A stretch of DNA of 64,000 bases from Mesorhizobium onobrychidis (GTDB taxonomy: Bacteria > Pseudomonadota > Alphaproteobacteria > Rhizobiales > Rhizobiaceae), in assembly GCF_024707545.1 (NCBI RefSeq), contig NZ_CP062229.1:4197501-4261500 (forward strand). Reading direction: 5' to 3'. The position numbers and the translations under genes are program-made. Of this stretch, positions 46,673 to 55,241 are shown one piece after another; the first letter of the stretch is position 1; the number at the start of each line of letters is the position of its first letter. The notes below the pieces were generated by a model, which did not search any database, was not told the DNA's origin, and saw nothing but the letters and a program-made list of their open reading frames with translations.

Positions 46673-48728
46673 GGCGTCTTCGGGATTGCACTTGGTGTGT
46701 CGACGAGCTTCGTCTTTCTCTTCGTCCTGTTCGGTACACTTCTGGAAAAGGCAGGCGCCGGCAACTGGATGATGCAGATATCCATCGCGCTGCTGGGCCA
46801 TCTGCGGGGCGGCCCGGCGAAAGTTGCCGTGGTCTCATCGGCTCTCAACGGCGTCGTGTCCGGCTCGTCCGTCTCTAATGTGGTTTCAGGCGGCATCTTC
46901 ACCATCCCGTTGATGAAGCGCACCGGCCTTTCCGGCGTCAAGGCGGGCGCCATCGAGGCCGCGGCCTCGATCAACGGCCAGATCATGCCGCCGGTCATGG
47001 GCGCGGCCGCCTTCCTGATGGTCGAATATGTTGGCATTCCCTATTCGGAGATCGTCAAGCACGCGCTGTTGCCGGCGGTTTTTTCCTACATAGCACTGCT
47101 CTACATGGTTCACCTCGAAGCGATAAAGATGGACCTGAAGACGATCCCGCAGCGTCCGACGCCGGCAAGAGAACGAATGCTGCGGATGGGGCTGGGACTG
47201 TCGGGTAGCATTCTCGCCGTCTGTATCGTCTATTACGGCATTGTTGCTATCCAGGCTGTCTTCGGTGGGACCGCGCCGCCGGTGCTCGCAGTCGCTGGCG
47301 TGGCTCTCTACGTCGCCTCCGTCTGGTATTCCTCCCGCTATCCGGACCTCGCACTCGACGATCCGAACGCGCCAATCCTGGAACTGCCGCGCGCCTGGGA
47401 CGTCACGCGGACCGGGCTCGATTTCCTCATCCCGATCGCCGTGCTTCTCTGGTGCCTGATGGTCGAGCAGATGTCGCCTGGCCTCTCGGCGTTCTGGGCA
47501 ACGGTCTCGATCCTCGGCATCGTCGTGACGCGCAAGCCGCTGATGGCGGTATTCCGCCACGAAGACCTCGCACCCTCGGTGCGTGCCTCTCGGGACGATC
47601 TGATCGATGGACTGGCGCTTGGCGCCCGCAACATGATCGGCATAGGCATCGCCACCGCCACCGCCGGTATCGTCGTCGGCACGATCACGCTGACCGGTCT
47701 CGGTCTGATGATGACGGAACTCGTCGAGCTCATCTCCGGCGGCAACGTCATCCTGATGCTGATCCTCATCGCCGCGATCAGTCTTGTGCTCGGCATGGGT
47801 ATTCCGACCACCGCAAATTATATCCTGGTCGCCACGCTGATGGCGCCGGTCGTGGTCGATCTCGGCGCGCAGGCCGGATTGCCAATCCCGCTGATCGCTG
47901 TCCACCTCTTCGTCTTTTACTTCGGCATCATGGCCGATATCACCCCGCCCGTCGGGCTGGCGGCCTTCGCGGCGGCGGCGATTTCCAAGGAAGATCCGAT
48001 CGCCACCGGTTTCCAGGGCGCGCTCTACTCGTTGCGTACCGCGATCCTGCCGTTCGTCTTCATCTTCAATCCGGCGATCCTGCTGATCGGAGTCGACACC
48101 TGGCCCCAGACGATCTGGGTGGCGACGGTCTCGTTGATCGCCATCCTGTTGTTCGCAGCCGCCACCATGAACTGGTTCGTAACGAAAAGCCGTCTGTGGG
48201 AAAGTGCGGCCCTGCTTCTCATCTGCTTCACGCTGTTTCGGCCGGACTGGTGGCTCAATCAGGTATCGCCGCCTTACGAGGAACTGCCGGCGAGCGAGTT
48301 CCTGTCGGCGGTCGGGCAGGCGCCGGCCGATGGCCGCATCAATTTCGTCGTCGAGGGTGTCGACCTCATGGGCGAAGATGTACGCAAGACGGTCAACGTG
48401 CCGCTCGGCGAACCGGGCGAGCCGCTGGAGCGGCTGCGCGGCATCGGCCTTACTATCACGCAAGCGGGCGACACGCTGATGATCAGCAATGTCGATTTCG
48501 GATCCTACGCCAAGCGCATCGGGCTGGATGTCGGATATGACGTCGTGGCCGTGCTCAAAAAGGCCGACCAGCCCTCGAGCCTCATTCCGATCGGCCTGGC
48601 GCTTGCTGCGACCGCCGGCGTCGCCGGCCTGCAGTTAGCACGGGCGCGCAAGCAGGCGGAGGAAGGCGGGTCGGCGCGCTGAATCTGGAACGTTGATAAC
48701 AGCTGGTGGCAGGCGCCGGGGGAAACCC

Positions 48729-49778
48729 TCAGTCGGCGGTCAGCACGACCTTGACGCTCTGCGAACGGTCGGCGGCCAGCCAAAACGCATCGTGGGCCGA
48801 GGCGAGGGGGCGTTCGGCGGTCACCAGCTTCAGGACGTCGATGTCCCCGCCGACGATGAGATCGACCGCCTGGTTGAATTCTGCGCCGAAGCGGAACGTG
48901 CCTTTCAGGTCGATTTCCTTGGCCATCACCGCATTGGCCGCCACAGGGATCTGACCACCCGGAAGATTGCCGACCTGAACGACCGTGCCGCCGCGCCGGA
49001 CGCTGGCGATTGCTGCGGCGAGGCCCGCTGCGGTGCCTGAAATCTCGAACGCAACATCGATCGCCTTGTCGGACGCGAGCGTCTTGAGCTCCTCGTCGCC
49101 GCCAGACAGGTCGATCGTCCTGTTTGCTCCAAGTTTGCTGGCGAAGGCGAGCGGCGCCTCTGCTATGTCGACGACGGTGAGCTCGCCACATCCCTTGAGC
49201 CTGGCCGCGAGCATGGTCAGAAGCCCGATGGGGCCGGCGCCGAACATGACGACGTTGCGACCGGCAATGTCGCCGGCCCGTGCCACAGCGTGCAGGCTGA
49301 CGGCGAGCGGTTCGGCGAGTGCCGCCGCCTGGTAGGTGACATCAGGCGGGACCTTGACGCATTGCGCGGGCGTGGCGTCGAACACGCTGGCAAAACCGCC
49401 TTGCATGTGCGGCGTTTTCGACGCCGAGCCCATGAAATAGATGTTCTCACAGAGGTTGGCGCGGCCCTCCGCGCATCGCGCGCATTGTCCGCACCAGCGC
49501 GACGGGTTGACCGCTACGCGATCACCGACGGCAAGTCCGGGCGCGTCAGCGCTGATTTCGACGATCTCCCCGGCGACCTCGTGGCCAAGCACGAGCGGCG
49601 ATGTGACGACAAAATCGCCGGTCCGCGCATGACGGAAATAGTGCAGGTCGGAACCGCAGATGCCACCTGCGCCGAAACGCACGCGCACCATTCCCGGCGC
49701 GAGGGGGCCGAGCGGATGCTCGACGACGCGCAGATCCTCGGGGCCGAACAGCGTCGCGGCGACTGCGCTATCGATCAT
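48729..49778 (-). CDS. Zinc-dependent dehydrogenase, L-idonate 5-dehydrogenase-like
   Basis: 349 residues from the ATG at 49778, which overlaps dctM by 4 bases; a longer frame is antisense read-through. MDR family: catalytic zinc site with Cys in GGICGSDLHYF and His-Glu in LGHEVAGEI; structural zinc cysteines in CGQCARCAEGRANLC; Rossmann motif FGAGPIGLL. Oxidises a sugar acid or polyol carbonyl; idonate specificity is inferred from overall similarity and the TRAP context. Last gene of the GntR-DctPQM operon. Confidence 0.83.
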   Translation of the reverse strand: MIDSAVAATLFGPEDLRVVEHPLGPLAPGMVRVRFGAGGICGSDLHYFRHARTGDFVVTSPLVLGHEVAGEIVEISADAPGLAVGDRVAVNPSRWCGQCARCAEGRANLCENIYFMGSASKTPHMQGGFASVFDATPAQCVKVPPDVTYQAAALAEPLAVSLHAVARAGDIAGRNVVMFGAGPIGLLTMLAARLKGCGELTVVDIAEAPLAFASKLGANRTIDLSGGDEELKTLASDKAIDVAFEISGTAAGLAAAIASVRRGGTVVQVGNLPGGQIPVAANAVMAKEIDLKGTFRFGAEFNQAVDLIVGGDIDVLKLVTAERPLASAHDAFWLAADRSQSVKVVLTAD

Positions 49779-51181
49779 CGGATCAGTCCCATTTGCGTCG
49801 GCAGCCACAGCGTGATGGCGGGGATGAAGGTGATCAAGATCAGCGCGACGATCAACGGGACGAGCCAGGGCAGAATTGCCATGGTCGTACGCTCGACCGA
49901 CAGCTTGGCGACCCGCGAGAGGACGAACAGCACCATGCCGAGCGGCGGATGGAGGAGACCAATCATCAGATTGAGCGTCATGATCAGACCGAAATGCACC
50001 GGGTTGATGCCGTACACGGCGGCCACCGGCAACAGGATGGGCACAAGAATGGTGATCGCCGCAATCGTATCGAGGAAGCAGCCGACCACCAGCATTAGGA
50101 CGTTCACCAGGATGAGGAAGACCCACATGTTGTCGGTGAGGGCGAAGATGAAGGTCGAGAACAGCTGTGCCGCCTGGCTGACGGTGAGCAGCCAGGCGAA
50201 TATCGAGGCGGCGGTGACGATGAAGAGTACGGAGGCCGTCGTCTCGATGGTGTCGAAGCTCGCCTTTGCGAGTGTGCGCAGCGTCATCGTGCGGTAGCGC
50301 ACCAGCCCGAGGAAAAGCGACCAGATCACGGCGGCCATCGCCGCCTCGGTCGGCGTGAACCAGCCCATCGTCATGCCGCCAATCAGGATGATCGGCGTCA
50401 TCAGTGCCATGACCGCGGAGAAGTCGAAATACCAGTCGACCGCAATCAGCACCAGCAGCGCGATGCCGACCGCGACATTGATGGACAGGCCAAGCTGCAC
50501 CAGCAAATAACAGGCGAGTGGGAAGGCCGCCACCACCAGCACCTCGCCCGCCGCTTCGGCGAGCCGCCGAAGCTCGAACGGCGTATCGGAACCCCAGCCG
50601 CGCCGATAGGCGAAGATGGCGACCGTCACCATCATCAGCACGGTCATGACCACGCCGGGTAGGATGCCGGCCATGAACAGCGCGCCGATCGAGACATTCG
50701 CCATCATGCCGTAAATGACGAAGGGCAGCGACGGCGGGAAAATCGGCCCGAGCGTCGCCGAGGCAGCGGTGACCCCGACCGCGGCGTCGATCGGATAGCC
50801 GTGGTCCTTCATCGCCTTGATCTCGATGGTGCCGATGCCGGCGGCGTCGGCGAGCGCGGTGCCCGACATACCAGAGAAGATCACCGATCCGATGATGTTG
50901 ACCTGCGCCAGGCCGCCCTTCATCCAGCCGACCAGCGCAAGGGCGAAGGCATAGATGCGGCCAGTGACGCCGGCGATGTTCATGAGGTTGCCGGCGAGGA
51001 TGAAGAAGGGCACGGCTAGCAGCGGAAAGCTCTCCACCCCGGCAATCATGCGCTGGGCTGCGATGATGTCGGGCGCGACACCATAGATGACGAGGTAGAG
51101 CACCGAGGCTGCCGCCATCGACACGGCGACCGGCACGCCAATCAGCATCAGGACCAGAAAGCCTCCGACCAATAGCAGCAT
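49775..51181 (-). CDS. dctM: TRAP transporter large permease, DctM type
   Basis: 468 residues, about 12 helices. Family motifs PLLAVPFFILAGNLMN and SGSAVAD-like region as SGMSGTALADAAGIG, and FTPTEAAMAAVIWSL. Carries the ion-coupled solute translocation with DctQ. Starts 3 bases after dctQ and overlaps the dehydrogenase gene. It is a separate DctM, unlike the fused TAXI permease at 45762. Confidence 0.93.
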   Translation of the reverse strand: MLLLVGGFLVLMLIGVPVAVSMAAASVLYLVIYGVAPDIIAAQRMIAGVESFPLLAVPFFILAGNLMNIAGVTGRIYAFALALVGWMKGGLAQVNIIGSVIFSGMSGTALADAAGIGTIEIKAMKDHGYPIDAAVGVTAASATLGPIFPPSLPFVIYGMMANVSIGALFMAGILPGVVMTVLMMVTVAIFAYRRGWGSDTPFELRRLAEAAGEVLVVAAFPLACYLLVQLGLSINVAVGIALLVLIAVDWYFDFSAVMALMTPIILIGGMTMGWFTPTEAAMAAVIWSLFLGLVRYRTMTLRTLAKASFDTIETTASVLFIVTAASIFAWLLTVSQAAQLFSTFIFALTDNMWVFLILVNVLMLVVGCFLDTIAAITILVPILLPVAAVYGINPVHFGLIMTLNLMIGLLHPPLGMVLFVLSRVAKLSVERTTMAILPWLVPLIVALILITFIPAITLWLPTQMGLIR

Positions 51182-51184
51182 CGC

Positions 51185-51757
51185 TCAGTCCCCCACCGTT
51201 TCGAACGCACCGGGGCGCTCGAGCACCGAATAGCCACGCCTGTAGTTGCCAATGAAGACCTGGATCGAGCGCGCGAACATCAGCGCGAAGCCCGCCAGGA
51301 CGGCGTAGAAGAACCAGCGGCGCGGCAGGTTGACGGTGACCATGCGCTCGTGCGCGACGATCGAGACGTAGCGCCACATCAGCCAGGTTCCGTAGGCGAA
51401 GAAGACGACACGGATGACGTCGACGCTAAGCGCGAGCCAGCGGCCGACGCGCTCCGGCAGGTAATGGTAAAGCACATCGACATGGATGTGGCGCGAGATG
51501 CGCACGCACATAGCGGCGCCGAGAAAGACGACGACCACGAGCGCGTTGATGGCGATCTCCTCGGTCCAAGCAAGGCTGTTGTTCAGCGCATAACGGGTGA
51601 AGAACTGCAGGAAGACACAGACGACCATGCCCCAGAACACGGCGAGCGTGATCCAGTCCTCAATGCCGTGGTGCGACAGGTCAATGTGTACCGGCACCTC
51701 CTCGAAAGCGTGGGCGATCTCTTCGACGGTGATCTCGGTATGGTGTTCCTCGGCCAT
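51185..51757 (-). CDS. dctQ: TRAP transporter small permease, DctQ type
   Basis: 190 residues from the ATG at 51757, chosen for the GGGAGC 8 bases upstream (a frame is open to 51790). Four helices; the family block FTRYALNNSLAWTEEIAINALVVVVFLGAA is present. The N terminus is unusually acidic and long (about 40 residues) before the first helix. Partner of DctM. Confidence 0.9.
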   Translation of the reverse strand: MAEEHHTEITVEEIAHAFEEVPVHIDLSHHGIEDWITLAVFWGMVVCVFLQFFTRYALNNSLAWTEEIAINALVVVVFLGAAMCVRISRHIHVDVLYHYLPERVGRWLALSVDVIRVVFFAYGTWLMWRYVSIVAHERMVTVNLPRRWFFYAVLAGFALMFARSIQVFIGNYRRGYSVLERPGAFETVGD

Positions 51758-51902
51758 TGGCGTGGGCTCCCGAAGCTGGTGGGTCATCAAGGATTGGAAA
51801 GGCCGTCCGGCGCAACATGGGACCGGACGGACGGGCAGGTTAAAGCGGCGAATCCGGTTGCCGCTCTATCCCCTTGTCTGAGCACCTGATTTTCCCGATA
51901 CT

Positions 51903-52877
51903 CTACTTGATCGCGCGGATCGCTTCCCAATCGGCCTTGTTGTAGCCGAACTCCTCGAACGTGACCTTCTCAAGCACATTCTTCTCAAAATCGGCACGGT
52001 CGATGTCGGTCACGGTGATGCCGCGATCCTTGAACACCTGCACCAACTCCTTTTCGCGCGCGACGATCTTTGCCGTGGCACGGGCGGCCGCCTCCTGCAT
52101 CACCTCGGTGAAGATCTGCTTGTCCTCGTCGGAAAGCGAGGCCCAGCGCGACTGGGATACGATCGTGTTGAGGTGATCGACGATGTGTCCGGTGAGCACG
52201 ATGTGCTTCTGCACCTCGTGGAATTTCTTCGCCTCGATGGTGGTCAGCGGGTTCTCCTGAGCCTCGACGGTGCCGTTCTGCAGGGCCAGATACACCTCGG
52301 CGAAGGCGATCGGCGCGGTGTTGGCGCCGCACGCGCGCGGCATGGCGAGATAGGCCGGAACGTCGGGGACGCGCATCTTCAGACCTTGCATATCGGCACA
52401 TTTGGCGATCGGCCGGTTTGAGGTGGTCTGTCGGGTGCCATAATAGGTGGTGGCCGTTATGTGATGGCCTGACTTTTCCTCGTAGCCCTTGGTCAACGCC
52501 TTGTAGACGTCGCTTTTGGTGTATTTCAGCAGATGGTCGGCGTCGCGGAAGGTATACGGGAAATAGGTGACGCCGATCGGCGGATATTCGCGCGCCGCAA
52601 AGCTCGACCCGGAAATGATGACATCGACAGTGCCGAGCGTCAGGCCCTGGTTTATGTCCGCTTCCTTACCGAGCTGCGAGGCCGGATAGACGTCGACGGT
52701 GTAGCGGCCCTGGGTGCGCTTCTTAATCTCCTCCGCTGCCCACACGGACTCGGTATGGAAGGGCTCCGACGTCTCATACACGTGGGCCCATTTCAGAGCT
52801 GTCTGCGCCGAGGCCGAAGCCAAAGGCATAGCGATTGCTGCGATCGCACCGAGTAGAATTGCGTATTTTCTCAGCAT
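51903..52877 (-). CDS. dctP: TRAP transporter solute-binding protein, DctP type
   Basis: 324 residues from the ATG at 52877 behind GGGAGGAACAC. Signal peptide 1-24 (ending SASA). Family features: LKWAHVYETSEPFHTESVWA, the ligand-contact Arg in LKMRVPDVP and QNGTVEAQENPLTTI. Ligand probably a C4-C6 organic or sugar acid. 145 bp separate it from dctQ; no hairpin seen there. Confidence 0.92.
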   Translation of the reverse strand: MLRKYAILLGAIAAIAMPLASASAQTALKWAHVYETSEPFHTESVWAAEEIKKRTQGRYTVDVYPASQLGKEADINQGLTLGTVDVIISGSSFAAREYPPIGVTYFPYTFRDADHLLKYTKSDVYKALTKGYEEKSGHHITATTYYGTRQTTSNRPIAKCADMQGLKMRVPDVPAYLAMPRACGANTAPIAFAEVYLALQNGTVEAQENPLTTIEAKKFHEVQKHIVLTGHIVDHLNTIVSQSRWASLSDEDKQIFTEVMQEAAARATAKIVAREKELVQVFKDRGITVTDIDRADFEKNVLEKVTFEEFGYNKADWEAIRAIK

Positions 52878-52952
52878 TGTGTTCCTCCCTGAGGTTGGAT
52901 TTGACTGCTCCGACCGGATCTCCCCCCGGCCGACTGCTAGACCTTTTAGTTT

Positions 52953-53001
52953 GAGCATCGGTTTTTCCCAAAACCGGTTCCCACTTTTGGGTCCGATGCT
53001 C
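52953..53001. repeat. Palindromic repeat, second-module type, copy 4
   Basis: GAGCATC/GATGCTC ends with CCCAAAACCGGTTCC and TTTTGGG inside, a diverged form of the second hairpin of copies 1 and 2 (CCGAAAATCGATTCC and TTTTCGG). It touches the gntR stop codon and lies between gntR and dctP, where it may tune expression of the downstream genes. Confidence 0.55.
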
Positions 53002-53720
53002 TATTCCGCGACCTCCCTGGCCGCGGATTTCTCACCGAAATTGCGTGAGAATCTCAGTTGCGACTGACGCAGATGTTCCTGCATGGCGGCTTTGGCCCGT
53101 TCAGGGTCGCGCGCCGCGATCGCGTCGCGCACCGCGCGATGCTCCTCCGCGGCGACCCGCCAGGAATCCCTGTTCTCGAAATAGCTCGACAGGCGTTCGA
53201 AATATGGGTTCATGCGCTGGTCGAAAAGCTCGCCGATGCAGCGCACCAGGACGGCGTTTCCGAGAATGCCCGCCACCATCGTATGGAACTCGCGGTCGAC
53301 CGCGATCGTCATCTTGGTCGGGTGAGGTATGTCCTCCATGCGGCGCAGCACGTCGTCCATATGTTCGATGTCGATCGGCCGAACATGGAGGGCGGCTTCG
53401 GCGGCGATCGCGCCTTCGATGAACTCGCGCGCCCGCAACAGTTCGAACGGGCCTTCATCCATCTCTGCGGTCAAAACGTCGGCCCGCGGCCGGTCGGTGA
53501 CATAGATGCCGGAACCGACGCGAATGCGTATGCGCCCCTCGACCTCGAGCGCGATCAGCGCTTCACGGACGGTGGGGCGGGAGATGCCCAGCTGATCGGC
53601 CAGTTCGCGTTCGGTCGGCAGGCGATCGCCGACTGCGAACTCGCCCGCGTCGATCAGCTGCCTGAGCTGATCGGCGATCTGTCGGTAAAGTCGACGCGGT
53701 TCAACGGCCTGGATCGGCAT
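53001..53720 (-). CDS. GntR-family regulator, FadR/FCD subfamily
   Basis: 239 residues. Winged helix at 8-75 (LPTERELADQLGISRPTVRE), then the all-helical FCD domain at about 90-220, with an Asp/His set (REFHTMVAGILGN) that in many members binds a metal and a carboxylate ligand. It is first in the dctPQM-dehydrogenase run and has a candidate operator 51 bp upstream, so it probably senses the transported acid. Confidence 0.9.
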   Translation of the reverse strand: MPIQAVEPRRLYRQIADQLRQLIDAGEFAVGDRLPTERELADQLGISRPTVREALIALEVEGRIRIRVGSGIYVTDRPRADVLTAEMDEGPFELLRAREFIEGAIAAEAALHVRPIDIEHMDDVLRRMEDIPHPTKMTIAVDREFHTMVAGILGNAVLVRCIGELFDQRMNPYFERLSSYFENRDSWRVAAEEHRAVRDAIAARDPERAKAAMQEHLRQSQLRFSRNFGEKSAAREVAE

Positions 53721-53771
53721 TGTTACCCAGTTCTACTTCAACGGAATCATCTGGCTGATCCCGGATCGGTA

Positions 53772-53788
53772 AATTGGTCTGACCTATT
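53772..53788. promoter_or_regulatory. Candidate GntR/FCD operator
   Basis: AATTGGT-CTG-ACCTATT: close to the AATTGGT-N3-ACCAATT site of PdhR/LldR/FadR-type regulators, one half with a single change. Positioned upstream of gntR. Confidence 0.5.
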
Positions 53789-53901
53789 GATCGAAAGTGC
53801 CGCGAAAAAAACGGAGAGTCAAGCAGCAGAGAACGCTCATGGAACTCATTCTCGGTGACTTTCTTGGAAACCACGGATCGGCCAAGGCTGGACGGCAACA
53901 C

Positions 53902-53932
53902 TTGACCTTCCAGCAACCGGAAGGCTTATCGC
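53902..53932 (+). promoter_or_regulatory. MerR/CueR-type copper promoter
   Basis: TTGACC (-35), 19-base spacer, TATCGC (-10). The spacer holds ACCTTCC-N7-GGAAGGC, matching the CueR operator pattern ACCTTCC-N7-GGAAGGT. The overlong spacer is typical of promoters untwisted by MerR-family activators. It is 128 bp before the first copper gene. The rest of 53789-54059 holds no supported gene, and no cueR gene is in the window. Confidence 0.75.
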
Positions 53933-54059
53933 GTGGTTTCGCCGCCAACACCATCTCCGGAAGTAGGGGAGCGGCCTATGACGCGGCGCGTTCAAGGAGG
54001 CGGCCGAAACAGTCCGTCGCTCTAGGTCAGTGGGAGAGAAAACCGACAGGAGTTCTGCA

Positions 54060-55241
54060 GTGTTCGTACAGCCCGTCGACTACTTTCTTGCAGTCTGGTT
54101 CGTTCTAGCGGCCCTCAGTACGGGTTATGTGGCGTGGGATCAGTTCCGCAATAATCCCGAACCCGTAGTGATGAAATGGGGCTTCATCCTGGTCACGCTC
54201 TATATGGGACCGCTGGGGTTGTTGATTTACGTGCTGGCCGACAAGGAGCCTCGGCCGGGCGAACATGAGGCATTCACCAAGCCGCTCTGGAAGCAAGGCG
54301 TCGGCTCGACGATCCACTGCGTCGCCGGAGACGCCACCGGCATAATCCTCGCGGCGGCAATCACTGCCGCGCTTGGGCTGCCGATGTGGATCGATCTCAT
54401 CGTTGAGTATGTTGCCGGGTTCGCCTTCGGCCTGTTCATCTTCCAGTCGCTGTTCATGAAATCGATGATGGGCGGCACCTATTGGGAGAATGTTCGCAAG
54501 AGCTTCATGCCGGAATTCATCAGCATGAATTTCATGATGGCGGGCATGGCGCCGGTCATGAGCTTTCTGATGATGGGCAGCGACATGCGGGCTATGGAGC
54601 CGACCGAGCTTCTGTTCTGGGGCGTCATGTCGTTCGGCGTGATCGTTGGCTTCATCACCGCATATCCTGCCAACGTGTGGATGGTGGCCCGTGGCCTGAA
54701 GCACGGGCTGATGACCGAACGCGAACCGGAATTCGACGAGGCGAGGGAAGGCAGGCGCGAGCACGCATATGGCGGCGCTGAAGCCGGGATGGCGGGGTAC
54801 CGTCACGCTCACGCGCGCCTCGACGAACATGCCAACCCCAGACATGGCGGCCCAGGTGGCAACCCTGGGGCCGGCCATCATGGATCCTCCTCCCATGGCA
54901 ATGGGGGAGGCGGGTCGCGTGGTACGCATGGCGGTCACGGCATGGAACCGGATGCAACTGTGCCGCAACTCGCGGCCTTCGGCGGCGTGTCCGTACTTGC
55001 GCTGGCGCTCGGCATGATCGCTCCGGCCAACTGGGTGAACCTCACCCTCAGCGCGCGAGACGTCGGCGGCGCCATCATGCCGCCCGGCATGATCATGGAC
55101 CGCGACACGCCGGCTGCAGCGATGGCTGGACATGGCCGCCGTGCATCCTCGCCTGATCACGGCCAGCCATGGCCTGGAGGTTCGCGGCGACCGGGAACTG
55201 GAAGCCAGGATGGAGAACGGGGTGAAGGTGTTCGATCTTGA
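54060..55241 (+). CDS. DUF4396 copper-island membrane protein, reading into a frameshift
   Basis: 393 residues from the GTG at 54060 (AGGAG 7 bases upstream). DUF4396 part, residues 1-220: about six helices, with DYFLAVWFVLAALSTGYVAW and Met-rich FMMAGMAPVMSFLMMG. Then a His/Gly-rich linker (about 240-300), another helix (QLAAFGGVSVLALALG), and MIMPPGMIMDRDTPAAAM. After that the sequence is out-of-frame translation of the multicopper oxidase start: one extra base at about 55120-55128 separates it from the continuing DMAAVHPRL frame. Deleting one base gives 664 codons in a single membrane-anchored oxidase. Confidence 0.78.
   Translation: MFVQPVDYFLAVWFVLAALSTGYVAWDQFRNNPEPVVMKWGFILVTLYMGPLGLLIYVLADKEPRPGEHEAFTKPLWKQGVGSTIHCVAGDATGIILAAAITAALGLPMWIDLIVEYVAGFAFGLFIFQSLFMKSMMGGTYWENVRKSFMPEFISMNFMMAGMAPVMSFLMMGSDMRAMEPTELLFWGVMSFGVIVGFITAYPANVWMVARGLKHGLMTEREPEFDEAREGRREHAYGGAEAGMAGYRHAHARLDEHANPRHGGPGGNPGAGHHGSSSHGNGGGGSRGTHGGHGMEPDATVPQLAAFGGVSVLALALGMIAPANWVNLTLSARDVGGAIMPPGMIMDRDTPAAAMAGHGRRASSPDHGQPWPGGSRRPGTGSQDGERGEGVRS

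Larger units (their letters stand above)
45762..48682 (+). pseudogene. TAXI-type TRAP fused 4TM/12TM permease, disrupted
   Basis: Starts at [10 protein letters not shown] after AGGAGG. Two lesions: two extra bases near 45921-45922 shift the frame between FQLWYA and PLPFVFGFG, and 321 bp (46352-46672) carrying the inverted end of the binding protein gene split HQWLTTEG from [11 protein letters not shown]. Removing both gives exactly 866 codons, the normal length of a fused permease. The 3' part (46673-48682) holds the 12-TM DctM-like domain (VLGMGIPTTANYILVATLM) and a DUF3394-type C terminus. The insert is by chance open in frame. Confidence 0.88.

Noticed and set aside
46886..48463. 525-codon open frame opposite the TRAP permease
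   Set aside because: Arg/Asp/Gln-rich composition typical of antisense frames in GC-rich DNA; the plus strand encodes recognisable DctM-like helices.
48729..51377. 882-codon frame that appears to fuse extra sequence to the dehydrogenase
   Set aside because: The first half is an antisense-like frame over dctM; the dehydrogenase begins cleanly at the ATG at 49778 with an ATGA overlap.
55120..55135. Programmed ribosomal frameshift between DUF4396 and the oxidase
   Set aside because: No slippery heptamer and no obvious downstream pseudoknot were seen; a plain mutation or sequencing error is simpler.
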